The notes under the pieces: model-generated | What the model saw: the letters and a program-made list of their open reading frames with translations, nothing else | What the model was told of the DNA's origin: nothing | The model's database searches: none | Position numbers and translations under genes: made by a program | Source: an uncultured Balneolaceae bacterium | Lineage (GTDB): Bacteria; Bacteroidota; Rhodothermia; Balneolales; Balneolaceae | Length of the DNA: 26,750 nt | Direction of reading: 5' to 3' | Assembly (NCBI GenBank): GCA_937982515.1 | Contig: CALJMB010000346.1 | Span: 1 to 26,750, forward strand | Shown: one piece after another, positions 6,344 through 14,825 of the stretch | How positions within the stretch are numbered: the stretch's first letter is position 1 | Layout of the letters: each line of letters begins with the position of its first letter

Positions 6344-9300
6344 ATCCTTTCAACTTTTCCAAGGTGAGAGATTTTGAAATCCACTCCTTCAATAAGTAGC
6401 CTCATATTTATAGGACTTAATAGAAGTTTAGGAATCGGTAGCCTGTCGAAATCAACGCCTGACTCTCCATTGGTCAATGATTTTGGCGGTTCTTTACCAT
6501 GTTCCTTTCGGTAATCTTCTTTCAGGCTTTCGTCATTCCTTGCTTCCTGATGGAACTGGAAGGTGGTTTGCCCATTCTTTGCCGTTTTCCTAACATAATA
6601 CAAACGGTTTCTTATCTCGCTTTCATCAAGCTCCCAAATTTCTTCAGGATTGCGTTCATAAAATAATACTAATGTGTCGGGTTTGAGAAAGCCTCTGATT
6701 TTCATTCCTTTTCTTTCAGGCTCAATCAGAGGATATTCCCGTTCTCCATTACTTGACTTAAAATAATGTGCGGCATCCATAAGCTTAATGATTTCTGCGG
6801 CTCTTTTCTTTCTGTCATCGCTTTCATATAAAACGAGACAATAGTTTGTATCATTTTGTACGTAATACCATTGCTTGTGGGTATGTCTTGAGGTATCTCT
6901 GTGCTTTTTAAAATCTTTCAGGGGTTCTGCTAGCTTGGCATTAATTCGTACTTTTTTTATTGGCGTATATTGGCTTTTACCTTCTTTAGGTGGAATGACA
7001 TAAAGGTCATTAGCAATTTTGTACTCAATATTTTTAATTTGAGCTTTCAACTCACTTTCTTGTTCTTCATCAGCCTTTCTGATTTTCTTTTTGATAGCAT
7101 CTATTTCCTTTTTGAGCTTTTTCTCTTCTTTACGCGCTTCGATGGCTATTTCTCTTACTCTGTCATCTACAATCTTTTTCAGATCTGCATCGCTGAGATC
7201 TGAAAGTTTTTTTCTCACTACGTAATAGATGGCATCTTCTCCTGTTTTTTTATCCTTCTGCAGGACCATTTTGTTGCTTTCGTTAAAGAGTATTTTACCA
7301 TTTACTTTCTCAGGCTGCTTGACCGCCCCATAAAACGTTTCTTTATGCAATGAACCTCTTACGGTATCACCTTGCTGGTATATGGGTTGGTTTTTAGCTT
7401 TATCTCTGTACTGTATTCTTCCTCTTTTTCTGAGTTTCTTTTTTGTCTGCTTTGGTACATTATCTTTAGATTGATGTACAACTAAAACCTCTTCCTCAAT
7501 TCTTTTTAAATCCTGGGCGAAAGTCTGCCATGGTTTACTTTCTTCTAACAGTTCACGGACAGCGTTAAACTTCTCCTTTTCTTCAAGTTTCCAGGCATGA
7601 GCCATTTCATCGTATTTTTCTTTGGCCATGCATGCAATGGTAATGGCATCAATGCAATGATGCACATGATTACTTCGGTCCTTTTCTTTGTAGTGAGTTT
7701 GTCCGAATTCATCTTTGTAGCTTTCCTGCAATCCCCATGCCTTTCTAAATGCAGCAACCATTTCGCCATTTACAGAATACACATTTGGATTGCCGCTTCT
7801 GTTCTTAAACAATGACCCCAGAAATTCTCTTGCATACTTTGTGATTATGCCTGTATCTATTTTTTGACTGTTTTTAAAGCCTGCTTTTATTTCTTCTAGC
7901 GTAAATCGCTCATATTTACCTTTCCAATAATCACGGTGAAGGGTCAGGTAATGACGCTCTTGTATGATTTTGTCTTTTTGTTCCTTTGTGGTTGCCGCCC
8001 TTGACCTCCTTCGAAGGATTTGAATCTGCTTATCTAACTCTTCAAATTTATTTTTCCAGGGTTCAATTCGTGTTAGAATTTCATTGTAGTTGGAAAGTTG
8101 AAATGGAATTTTGTCGCCTTTTATCTCCCGATTAAATTTTCTCTCACAAAGAGTCTTATTCATTTGAGAGTTATCAAAGGAAGCACTTCGCGGAATCGTA
8201 TGCTCAATGTCATACTTAGGATCGGGTCCAATAAAATCTGCAATTCCGATGGTGTTACCCGTGTAGATACAGCGATGCTGCTGTTCGCTCCATAACTGGT
8301 ACTTTAATACTTCCTGTTCAGTTATCGGAGGCTGATGGTCTGGGTCTTGTTCAATCCAAAACTGAAATTTCAGTATATCATCATCTGTGGGGTTAATATC
8401 GCGTTTGGTTTCCTTTTTGTATAACTCTCGGATCATTTGCCGGTAATACTCCCGTTGTTTTTCGCGTTCAACCTGATACTTTTTAATAGCTGCACGCTTA
8501 TTTGCATCGTTTAATTCTCTGGCAAGTTCTATGCGAATCTTAGTTCTCTCATCTATAATTCCTTCCTTAATCAAAGCATTTACCAGTTTACGGAGTTGAT
8601 GTAAAGTTCGCATTGCCATAGGATTCTTAATAGCAGCAATCACCGGGCTACCCAGCCCCATCAATGGTTCGCCATTTTGCATAAGTATCCGTCCTTTTTC
8701 TTTTAACGGAACCGGCTGGTAGCGCTCGATATCAGAGGGATGGTAAAGATCCTTCAGGCGGTCATCATTGTTACAATAAACAACACCATTTTCATTATCT
8801 CCTTTGAGAAATGCTATTACCTTTTCGTCAATACGTTTTACTTTTAAGAACGAGCCTTTACCCATATTTTTCTGGAATTGAGATATGAATTCATGGAAAG
8901 TCTTCTCGAGGATTGTGCCTTTATTATCCAGGTCCTTCCAGCTACTTGTCCCAAAAGCCTCTTTTAGTCGATTTTCAATTAAGTGGCGGTATACCGGTTC
9001 ATTCTCTTTAGAATAGGTTTCATGAGCATCACGAGCGCTTTTTAGCTCCCCATTGGTGATGAGGGCGAGCTTGTTTTCAATAGCATGAGATTCCAGAATA
9101 TTATTTATCCCATTTTTGATTTCTATCCTGTTTTCTTCATCTTTCCATATATCCTTATCTACCACTTTTGGCATGTTTGCCATGAATACAGCATGAGAAT
9201 AAATAAGTCCCTGTCTAAGCCAGGGAAGTATTTTGTGAATGGCATTAAGGCTCAGACGTGCGTATTCCGATTTGAGTGATCTGATCTTACTAAAAGATCT

Positions 9301-10923
9301 TACTTGATCGTCAGTCAGCGTGGTATTTTTTTTAGCAAATTCTTCTAGCTTTTCTTGTCGTGATTTGCCAATTAGATCCTTTTTATCACCTACCAGATCG
9401 GCATTGAACAGCGCGTGCCAGAAATCATTGATGATTTCTGACTGAGTTTTTCTCTCACCGTTCTTCTTAGTCTTCACTCTCCAACTTTGGGTAAGCTTTT
9501 TTCTCCATGCAGCCTTGTCTTCCCATTTTCTGCCAAAGATGCTCATTAAAGCAGCCGTTGTGGGACAACCGCTGACTGTTGTGTCAGGCCTATAATTGAT
9601 CAGACAATTTGCTTCTCTGGCTTCTCTGCTTCTAAAATAAGCATAGTGGCCCTTAGGCAGAAGCTCGTCAGCTATATCCTGAAACTGAAAATTGGGTTTG
9701 CTAATTCGGTAAAATTTGGGAAGAATAGCTTGCTTTTCTGATTCAGTCAGGACCCTTAACTCCTCATCCTCAGGGGTTTTTATTTTAATGTTATTTATAA
9801 ATGACCACATCCTGTACTCTTCAAAAGAAGGATGTGAAACGGGACATCTGGGCTTGTTTACTTCAAAGGAGCACTTGCCAACCAGTCCCTTTTGGGACTT
9901 CAGAGGACGTTGAAAGAAGATCGCTTTTCTTAATTTACTGACGGTAGTTTTTGGTATGTTCTGTTTTTTGCAAATGGTATCGAACTCAGTTTTATAGTGT
10001 TCCTCTCTGTCTGTATAGCGGGTGCGTATTTTATTTTCAATGTTATGTCGATCTTTCTTGTACAGGAGATAAAAATACTGACCCAGAGTTTCACAACCAG
10101 CCGCTTTGATTTTATCTGTTAACTCATGGATATTTTGTTTGACAGGGCCTAAATTTCTTCGGTCTTTTAAGGTGGATTTTAGATTTTTTACTATCTCATG
10201 GATAAGCAAGTTTTTCTCTTTGAACTGTCTTCTGACTTCTCGGATGATGCGTTTTACTTTAGGATCAGTACTATCTGCATAATTAGATAGTATTACTTCA
10301 AAATTATCGTGCAATTCTTTGGAAGTAGCCAGCTCTTCCCAGCCTTCTAATGCCTCAAATAAATCACTTCTTAAAATTTCAATTTGATCCTCGCCATCCT
10401 GATCTTTACGGTTGCTGGCGAACCCTCTGCGTTGTGCCATGTGATAGAACGCCCTGCCTAATTCATAAGCAGCATTCTGGTTGTCTTGCCAATTGTACTT
10501 AGTCCTTGAAAACTTGTCCCGAAAAAAGTACGGGTTCTTATTGGTATCCTCGTCAGTATTAAGCCAGTTAAGGAATTCTTTATTTTTTGGATATCGTTTG
10601 AAAGATTGCTTCTTACCAGTATTTGGATCTACGGAATTTCTCCAGAGTTCCAATTCCTCAATCCCTAATGGACACATCTTGCTCTCGATCAGAACTTTTA
10701 GAGTCTCATATTTTCGCATTTTTCGCCGAAACTTCAATCTTCGGGCGCTCCTAAAACTTGTACGTTCGGCTGCTTTTGATTTTTCATTGCCTTTTTCAAG
10801 CTTTACTCCCTCGGAAAAGATATGCACTCCTTTTTCTATGAGTTGGTAAGTATCGCTACTTTTATCCACCACCGCCCATCCAATAGAATTAGTCCCCAAA
10901 TCCAGGCCTAGTATTCTCACCAT
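6340..10923 (-). CDS. cas9: CRISPR-associated endonuclease Cas9 (type II-C)
   Basis: 1527 aa, long for type II-C but within the Bacteroidetes range. Cuts DNA matched by a crRNA:tracrRNA guide. Domains in order: RuvC-I with D8 (L-G-L-D-L-G-T-N-S-I-G-W-A); arginine-rich bridge helix about 53-75; recognition lobe about 80-780; RuvC-II with E799 (R-I-E-L-A-R-E); HNH about 870-945 with H908 (D-I-E-H-T-I-P-R-S) and N931; RuvC-III with H1089 and D1092 (H-H-C-I-D-A-I-T-I-A); then the PAM-interacting region to the end. A charged coiled-coil-like stretch lies at about 1244-1305. All nuclease residues are intact. The start at 10923 has a good Shine-Dalgarno (AGGGGA, 7 nt away). AT-rich compared with cas1. 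First gene of the operon; its stop overlaps the next ATG. Confidence 0.97.
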   Translation of the reverse strand: MVRILGLDLGTNSIGWAVVDKSSDTYQLIEKGVHIFSEGVKLEKGNEKSKAAERTSFRSARRLKFRRKMRKYETLKVLIESKMCPLGIEELELWRNSVDPNTGKKQSFKRYPKNKEFLNWLNTDEDTNKNPYFFRDKFSRTKYNWQDNQNAAYELGRAFYHMAQRRGFASNRKDQDGEDQIEILRSDLFEALEGWEELATSKELHDNFEVILSNYADSTDPKVKRIIREVRRQFKEKNLLIHEIVKNLKSTLKDRRNLGPVKQNIHELTDKIKAAGCETLGQYFYLLYKKDRHNIENKIRTRYTDREEHYKTEFDTICKKQNIPKTTVSKLRKAIFFQRPLKSQKGLVGKCSFEVNKPRCPVSHPSFEEYRMWSFINNIKIKTPEDEELRVLTESEKQAILPKFYRISKPNFQFQDIADELLPKGHYAYFRSREAREANCLINYRPDTTVSGCPTTAALMSIFGRKWEDKAAWRKKLTQSWRVKTKKNGERKTQSEIINDFWHALFNADLVGDKKDLIGKSRQEKLEEFAKKNTTLTDDQVRSFSKIRSLKSEYARLSLNAIHKILPWLRQGLIYSHAVFMANMPKVVDKDIWKDEENRIEIKNGINNILESHAIENKLALITNGELKSARDAHETYSKENEPVYRHLIENRLKEAFGTSSWKDLDNKGTILEKTFHEFISQFQKNMGKGSFLKVKRIDEKVIAFLKGDNENGVVYCNNDDRLKDLYHPSDIERYQPVPLKEKGRILMQNGEPLMGLGSPVIAAIKNPMAMRTLHQLRKLVNALIKEGIIDERTKIRIELARELNDANKRAAIKKYQVEREKQREYYRQMIRELYKKETKRDINPTDDDILKFQFWIEQDPDHQPPITEQEVLKYQLWSEQQHRCIYTGNTIGIADFIGPDPKYDIEHTIPRSASFDNSQMNKTLCERKFNREIKGDKIPFQLSNYNEILTRIEPWKNKFEELDKQIQILRRRSRAATTKEQKDKIIQERHYLTLHRDYWKGKYERFTLEEIKAGFKNSQKIDTGIITKYAREFLGSLFKNRSGNPNVYSVNGEMVAAFRKAWGLQESYKDEFGQTHYKEKDRSNHVHHCIDAITIACMAKEKYDEMAHAWKLEEKEKFNAVRELLEESKPWQTFAQDLKRIEEEVLVVHQSKDNVPKQTKKKLRKRGRIQYRDKAKNQPIYQQGDTVRGSLHKETFYGAVKQPEKVNGKILFNESNKMVLQKDKKTGEDAIYYVVRKKLSDLSDADLKKIVDDRVREIAIEARKEEKKLKKEIDAIKKKIRKADEEQESELKAQIKNIEYKIANDLYVIPPKEGKSQYTPIKKVRINAKLAEPLKDFKKHRDTSRHTHKQWYYVQNDTNYCLVLYESDDRKKRAAEIIKLMDAAHYFKSSNGEREYPLIEPERKGMKIRGFLKPDTLVLFYERNPEEIWELDESEIRNRLYYVRKTAKNGQTTFQFHQEARNDESLKEDYRKEHGKEPPKSLTNGESGVDFDRLPIPKLLLSPINMRLLIEGVDFKISHLGKVERI

Positions 10924-10953
10924 AAGAAAGTCCCCTGTTTTTTTAATTTAAAG

Positions 10954-10982
10954 TTGCCATTCCCGAAATATTTAACTAGAAT
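10954..10982 (+). promoter_or_regulatory. Promoter of the tracrRNA
   Basis: TTGCCA (10954-10959), exactly 17 nt, then TAGAAT (10977-10982): a near-consensus sigma-70 promoter. Expected start of transcription is about 10989, right where the anti-repeat begins. It points away from cas9, whose ATG is 31 nt to the left. Confidence 0.75.
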
Positions 10983-10988
10983 AGTACC

Positions 10989-11072
10989 ATAAGATTCCAT
11001 CTGATCTTATCACAATAAGGCTATATGCCGTAGGTGAAAAACCTTTAGCCCCGCTTCGGTGGGGCTTTTTTT
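10989..11072 (+). ncRNA. tracrRNA of the type II-C system
   Basis: About 84 nt. Parts in order: anti-repeat 10993-11016, complementary to the repeat at 4206-4232; nexus AAGG-CTATAT-GCC (11017-11029), a GGC/GCC hairpin; second hairpin AGGT/ACCT (about 11032-11044); and a terminator hairpin with a TTCG loop ending in a T-run. The AATAAGGCTATATGCC core and hairpin order match II-C tracrRNAs. It is read on the plus strand, divergent from cas9, from its own promoter. The anti-repeat can also fold on itself (ATAAGAT 10989-10995 with ATCTTAT 11004-11010), which would compete with crRNA pairing. The cas9 promoter was not found; if it lies to the right, the cas9 leader would be antisense to this RNA. 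Confidence 0.88.
11047..11072 (+). terminator. Intrinsic terminator of the tracrRNA
   Basis: AGCCCCGC and GTGGGGCT form an 8-bp stem around a TTCG tetraloop (11055-11058), followed by seven T residues. It also serves as the last hairpin of the tracrRNA. Confidence 0.95.
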
Positions 11073-11253
11073 ATTTATTTAAATTAAGCTAAAATTTCAG
11101 AAATGCAACTTTTTGCCCCTCAGGGGATGGCAGATCAGATGGGCCCTGTTTCAAAAATCTGCGATATTTTACGCTACTTTTCCTTGTGCACCCACACCTT
11201 CACTATTTGTCAGTATCGGTTCAGTATTCCGATGAGGTGGTTTTTGAACGGAT
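11073..11253. other. Gene-free stretch beyond the tracrRNA
   Basis: The gap between cas9 and the GWxTD gene is 363 nt (10924-11286). Apart from the tracrRNA unit, a repeat-core match and a heptamer tract, I see no gene. It is a likely place for the cas9 promoter on the minus strand. The best boxes, TTGCAT and AATTTA 17 nt apart just right of the tracrRNA terminator, are too weak to call. Confidence 0.4.
11132..11143 (+). repeat. Possible remnant of the CRISPR repeat core
   Basis: AGATCAGATGGG: the first 11 nt are the exact reverse complement of tracrRNA anti-repeat positions 10997-11007, and the twelfth pairs G-U. It also equals the repeat core GATC-AGATGGG at 4216-4229 with the bulged TTT removed. 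It may be a decayed repeat or an RNA that pairs with the tracrRNA. Chance is possible. Confidence 0.35.
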
Positions 11254-11281
11254 AGCTGAAAGCTGACGGCTGTCAGCTGCC
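11254..11281. repeat. Degenerate heptamer tandem repeat, 4 units
   Basis: AGCTGAA, AGCTGAC, GGCTGTC and AGCTGCC in a row, lying just past the 3' end of the GWxTD gene. Same period as the tracts at 1-56 and 1060-1080. Confidence 0.7.
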
Positions 11282-11286
11282 CTCCC

Positions 11287-12696
11287 TCATCCGCTTACCA
11301 GCCTGAAATCTCCAAATCCGCTGGTTGCCCTGAAAACAAACTGCTGAGAGGGCCCGTAGGTCCATATTTCAACTGCGGCCTCTCCGGGCGGGAATTTCCG
11401 TTCCACCTTTTGAGGCGGACCGTATTTAATATATATCTGCCCCTGATCGCTCTCATAACCCGCCGTGTTGAATGTGGTAAAGTGTTCGTAAGCATAATCG
11501 ATTCGGCGGTAGTATTCGGCCATAAGTTCATTGTATTCCGTTTCTGGAGTGGGGTCTTTGGCCTTCCAGTAGGTTCTGAACTTTTCTTCACGTTCAGCCC
11601 TGGAGCCGCTTTGAAGATCTCTGATGGTATCTCTGCTTTCTATGAAACGCAACATATCAGTGGCGACATCGAGGTTCAGGAGGCTGACAGGCATTTCAAG
11701 CCAGAGCGAGCGGAACACACGCTGGGCAACCGGGCGCTTTTGTCCCTCTTTAAACACCCTGATCTGGTAGACGGCATTGGGAAGCTCACTGTTGGGAACT
11801 TTAAATAGTGCATAATTAAAACCCTGTTGCTGTTCCGTTATGCTGATCGATGGGCTTCCTTTTTTATCGTCAAGAACAGGCTTTACCTTTGTCAGGAACT
11901 GGTTTTCTGTGAGTCTGCGCTCCAGCACCTGATCTCTTATGGTAGTATCTTGCTCCAGGTTCTCTACCCGGTGAATCTGGTAGGAATAGGCGGCCTGAGG
12001 TTCATATTCAGGCAGAAGGACAAAAGCATAAAAATCTTTGCCGTAAAGCACATTATTTCCAAAGGTCAGCAATTCCAGGGAGGAAGGGGCAGACTCGCTA
12101 TCTACATCAGAAACGAATATAACATTGCCATTAGGCTGTTTGCCGTAAGGAGAAATAAAGGCCTGGCGCACACTTGAAGTTTCTTCTTCCGATTGTTCAT
12201 CCCTGTTCAGTTGAAGCAAGTAGTTGTAAAGCCCCGGCCTTAGTTCGGCCTGCATATATCCGCCAATAAAAGCATTATTGGATTGGGTTTGCTGATAATT
12301 TTCGGCATAGGCCGTATCCTTCCAAAAAGCTCTTTGCACCGATTCAAGGCCTTCAACTCTGATTCTGTTCCATCTGGATCTGTTTACCCGTTCTTCTGCC
12401 CTGAATAGTTCCATACTGAGCGAAACAATACTGTAAAATTGTTCATCATCCCCAAATTCATTCGTCTTTCTAAAAGGCAGAAAAGAATGAGCCAGTTGGA
12501 AGGTACTGACAAACCGGACGGTGCTATCCTGGCTGCCGGGCAAGGTAAAGTGATCGAAATACACATTCTGTTTGCGTTGCTGATTGGCAAGGCTTTGATA
12601 ATTGATCCGTCTCTGAGCCCATACATCCGATGATAGCAAGAAGCTAAAGATCAAACCCGAGATAGCAAGCCATTTGATTTTTGTTATCTTATTCAC
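11287..12696 (-). CDS. GWxTD-domain exported protein
   Basis: 469 aa. Begins with a signal peptide (basic N-terminus, hydrophobic stretch about 8-24, ending near V-W-A-Q), so it is exported. The C-terminal about 100 residues match the GWxTD domain found in Bacteroidota and Acidobacteriota: E-Y-N-E-L-M-A-E-Y-Y-R-R-I-D-Y-A-Y-E-H-F, then G-Y-E-S-D-Q-G-Q-I-Y-I-K-Y-G-P-P and a closing E-I-W-T-Y strand. The name-giving GWxTD is replaced by GYESD at 413-417. The middle is beta-rich (extracellular or periplasmic sandwich-like). Function of the family is unknown. Transcribed alone, divergent from the carboxyltransferase gene. Confidence 0.85.
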   Translation of the reverse strand: MNKITKIKWLAISGLIFSFLLSSDVWAQRRINYQSLANQQRKQNVYFDHFTLPGSQDSTVRFVSTFQLAHSFLPFRKTNEFGDDEQFYSIVSLSMELFRAEERVNRSRWNRIRVEGLESVQRAFWKDTAYAENYQQTQSNNAFIGGYMQAELRPGLYNYLLQLNRDEQSEEETSSVRQAFISPYGKQPNGNVIFVSDVDSESAPSSLELLTFGNNVLYGKDFYAFVLLPEYEPQAAYSYQIHRVENLEQDTTIRDQVLERRLTENQFLTKVKPVLDDKKGSPSISITEQQQGFNYALFKVPNSELPNAVYQIRVFKEGQKRPVAQRVFRSLWLEMPVSLLNLDVATDMLRFIESRDTIRDLQSGSRAEREEKFRTYWKAKDPTPETEYNELMAEYYRRIDYAYEHFTTFNTAGYESDQGQIYIKYGPPQKVERKFPPGEAAVEIWTYGPSQQFVFRATSGFGDFRLVSG

Positions 12697-12804
12697 AACA
12701 GAATGGATTTTTAAATTAAAGTTTAATCATTATAATAAGAATCTTGCAACTGTGCTATCATCATTCCTTTCGAGAACCTTCTGGTGTGCGGAGCATTAGC
12801 CTGA

Positions 12805-12856
12805 GAACATGAATGTAAGGGCGACTTGGTGCGGACCAAATCCACGCCACATGTTC
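12805..12856. other. Nested inverted-repeat element (cruciform or structured RNA)
   Basis: Three nested stems: GAACATG/CATGTTC (12805-12811, 12850-12856), GGCG/CGCC (12820-12823, 12845-12848) and TTGGT/ACCAA (12826-12830, 12835-12839) closing a GCGG loop. It lies in the 241-nt gap between divergent genes. No T-run follows, so it is not an intrinsic terminator. It could be a REP-type palindrome, an operator or a leader RNA. Confidence 0.5.
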
Positions 12857-12937
12857 ATGACCGACACACTTTAGCGCCCGTTATTTGATAAACGCTTGGA
12901 AATTGAAACCTATTACTTTTAAAACTTCGCCAATCTT

Positions 12938-14572
12938 ATGAATTCAGAAAGCGTTGCCAATAGTTCCCTTTCCCCGCTGAAAGCTATTATCAGAGAGCTG
13001 AATATTACGAAACAGAAAATAAAAAAAGGAGGCGGACAAAAACGAATCGACAACGAACATCAGAAAGGTAAGCTAACGGCCCGGGAACGCATCAGCCTGT
13101 TAACCGATGACGATTGCAGATTTTATGAATTGGGCCTTTGGGCCGGATACGAAATGTACGACGATGAAGGCGGATGTCCCGCGGGAGGAGTGATAACGGG
13201 TATTGGCAAAATTGCCGGACAGACTTGTATGATCATAGCCAATGATGCCACTGTCAAAGCCGGGGCATGGTTTCCCATTACAGCAAAGAAAAACCTGAGG
13301 GCCCAGGAGATTGCCATAGAAAATCGCCTGCCTCTGATCTACCTGGTTGATTCGGCCGGTGTGTACCTGCCTATGCAGGACGAAATTTTCCCGGATAAAG
13401 AGCACTTCGGACGCATATTCAGGAATAACGCTGTCATTAGCGCTAAAGGAATACCTCAGATTGCCGCCATCATGGGCAGCTGTGTGGCAGGAGGAGCTTA
13501 CCTTCCCATTATGAGTGACGAGGCTCTCATCGTTGACGGAACCGGAAGTGTTTTCCTGGCCGGAAGCTATCTGGTAAAAGCGGCCATCGGTGAAAACATC
13601 GATAACGAAACCCTGGGAGGGGCCACCACTCATACAGAGATAAGCGGGGTTACCGACTACAAAATGGAAGATGATGAAACCTGCATTCATACCATCCGTG
13701 ACCTCGTAAGTAAGTTTGGCCCTTCAGGCAAGGCTGGTTTCAACCGTACAGAGTCGAAAAAGCCTGCTACAGATCCCGTGGATATACTGGATATCCTGCC
13801 AGAAGACCGTACCAAGCCGTATAATATGCACAGAGTTCTGGAATGTCTCATAGATAAAGACAGTTTTACGGAATACAAAAAAGGGTACGGACAAACCCTG
13901 ATTACAGGCTATGCGCGGCTAGACGGGTGGAGCGTGGGTATTGTAGCCAATCAACGCATGGTCGTTAAAAACCGGCAGGGAGAGATGCAAATAGGCGGAG
14001 TGATCTATTCTGATAGCGCCGACAAAGCCGCACGCTTTATTATGAACTGTAACCAAAAAAAGGTGCCGATAGTCTTTTTGCAGGATGTGACAGGATTTAT
14101 GATTGGCAGGCGCAGTGAACACGGCGGTATTATTAAAGACGGAGCCAAAATGGTTAATGCCGTGGCCAATAGTACGGTGCCCAAAATTACCATTGTCATA
14201 GGCAACAGCTACGGGGCAGGAAACTATGCCATGTGTGGGCGTGCATACGATCCTCGTTTTATTTATGCCTGGCCTTCAGCAAAAATTGCCGTTATGGGTG
14301 GTTCGCAGGCAGCAAACGTACTAACACAGATACGGGTATCGGCTCTGGAGAAGAAAGGAAAGAAGATTAGCGAAGAAGAGAAAGAACGTATCTTAACAGA
14401 AATCAGCGATCGGTACAGCCGCCAAACCGATGTTCGCTATGCAGCGGCCCGGCTATGGATAGATGAAATTATCAACCCGATAGAGACCAGAGATCGTATT
14501 TCTCATGCCATCCACTGTGCAAATCACAATCCCCGTATTGAAGAATTCAAGACCGGAGTCATTCAGGTATAG
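12938..14572 (+). CDS. Acyl-CoA carboxylase carboxyltransferase (beta) subunit, methylcrotonyl-CoA type
   Basis: 544 aa. Transfers CO2 from carboxybiotin to an acyl-CoA. It has both crotonase-fold halves: N-terminal N-E-H-Q-K-G-K-L-T-A-R-E-R-I and F-G-R-I-F-R-N-N-A-x-x-S-A-K-G-I-P-Q-I-A-A-I-M-G-S-C-V-A-G-G-A-Y; C-terminal G-F-M-I-G-R-R-S-E-H-G-G-I-I-K-D-G-A-K-M and G-N-S-Y-G-A-G-N-Y-A-M-C-G-R-A-Y. The G-S-C-x-A-G-G-A-Y and F-L-Q-D-x-x-G-F-M-x-G motifs fit methylcrotonyl-CoA carboxylase (leucine breakdown) better than propionyl-CoA carboxylase. The biotin-bearing alpha subunit and other leucine genes are absent from the window, so the substrate stays uncertain. Start ATG at 12938; upstream gap is short and AT-rich. 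Transcribed alone. Confidence 0.88.
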   Translation: MNSESVANSSLSPLKAIIRELNITKQKIKKGGGQKRIDNEHQKGKLTARERISLLTDDDCRFYELGLWAGYEMYDDEGGCPAGGVITGIGKIAGQTCMIIANDATVKAGAWFPITAKKNLRAQEIAIENRLPLIYLVDSAGVYLPMQDEIFPDKEHFGRIFRNNAVISAKGIPQIAAIMGSCVAGGAYLPIMSDEALIVDGTGSVFLAGSYLVKAAIGENIDNETLGGATTHTEISGVTDYKMEDDETCIHTIRDLVSKFGPSGKAGFNRTESKKPATDPVDILDILPEDRTKPYNMHRVLECLIDKDSFTEYKKGYGQTLITGYARLDGWSVGIVANQRMVVKNRQGEMQIGGVIYSDSADKAARFIMNCNQKKVPIVFLQDVTGFMIGRRSEHGGIIKDGAKMVNAVANSTVPKITIVIGNSYGAGNYAMCGRAYDPRFIYAWPSAKIAVMGGSQAANVLTQIRVSALEKKGKKISEEEKERILTEISDRYSRQTDVRYAAARLWIDEIINPIETRDRISHAIHCANHNPRIEEFKTGVIQV

Positions 14573-14825
14573 CTTATATAACAGATCGCGGTTGGCACTG
14601 ATCCGGCCGATATTCGCAGATTTGCAGAGATTTTTTAATTAGTTCTTTTAGTTAAACTCTATCCTTGTACGTAATGAAATGTCTAGATTAATATCTGTGA
14701 GCATCCTTACAATCTGCGTTACACGTGCTCTATTCAACAGTTTCATTTTTTTATCTATTTATTTTAGAAAGACTAATATTATTTCTTAATTCATTCATAA
14801 TCTCAACATCCACAGGAATATATCT
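14573..14825. other. Intergenic region upstream of the amidohydrolase operon; no gene
   Basis: 253 nt, AT-rich towards its right end, expected to hold the operon promoter. A weak Shine-Dalgarno (AGGA) precedes the first ATG. I saw no repeat, RNA or clear terminator. Confidence 0.5.

Noticed and set aside
13100..13690. 196-codon minus-strand open frame inside the carboxyltransferase gene
   Set aside because: Antisense shadow of a strongly conserved enzyme.
12938..14572. Propionyl-CoA carboxylase beta subunit
   Set aside because: Possible, but the G-S-C-x-A-G-G-A-Y and G-F-M-x-G motifs fit the methylcrotonyl type better; without neighbours the substrate is left open.
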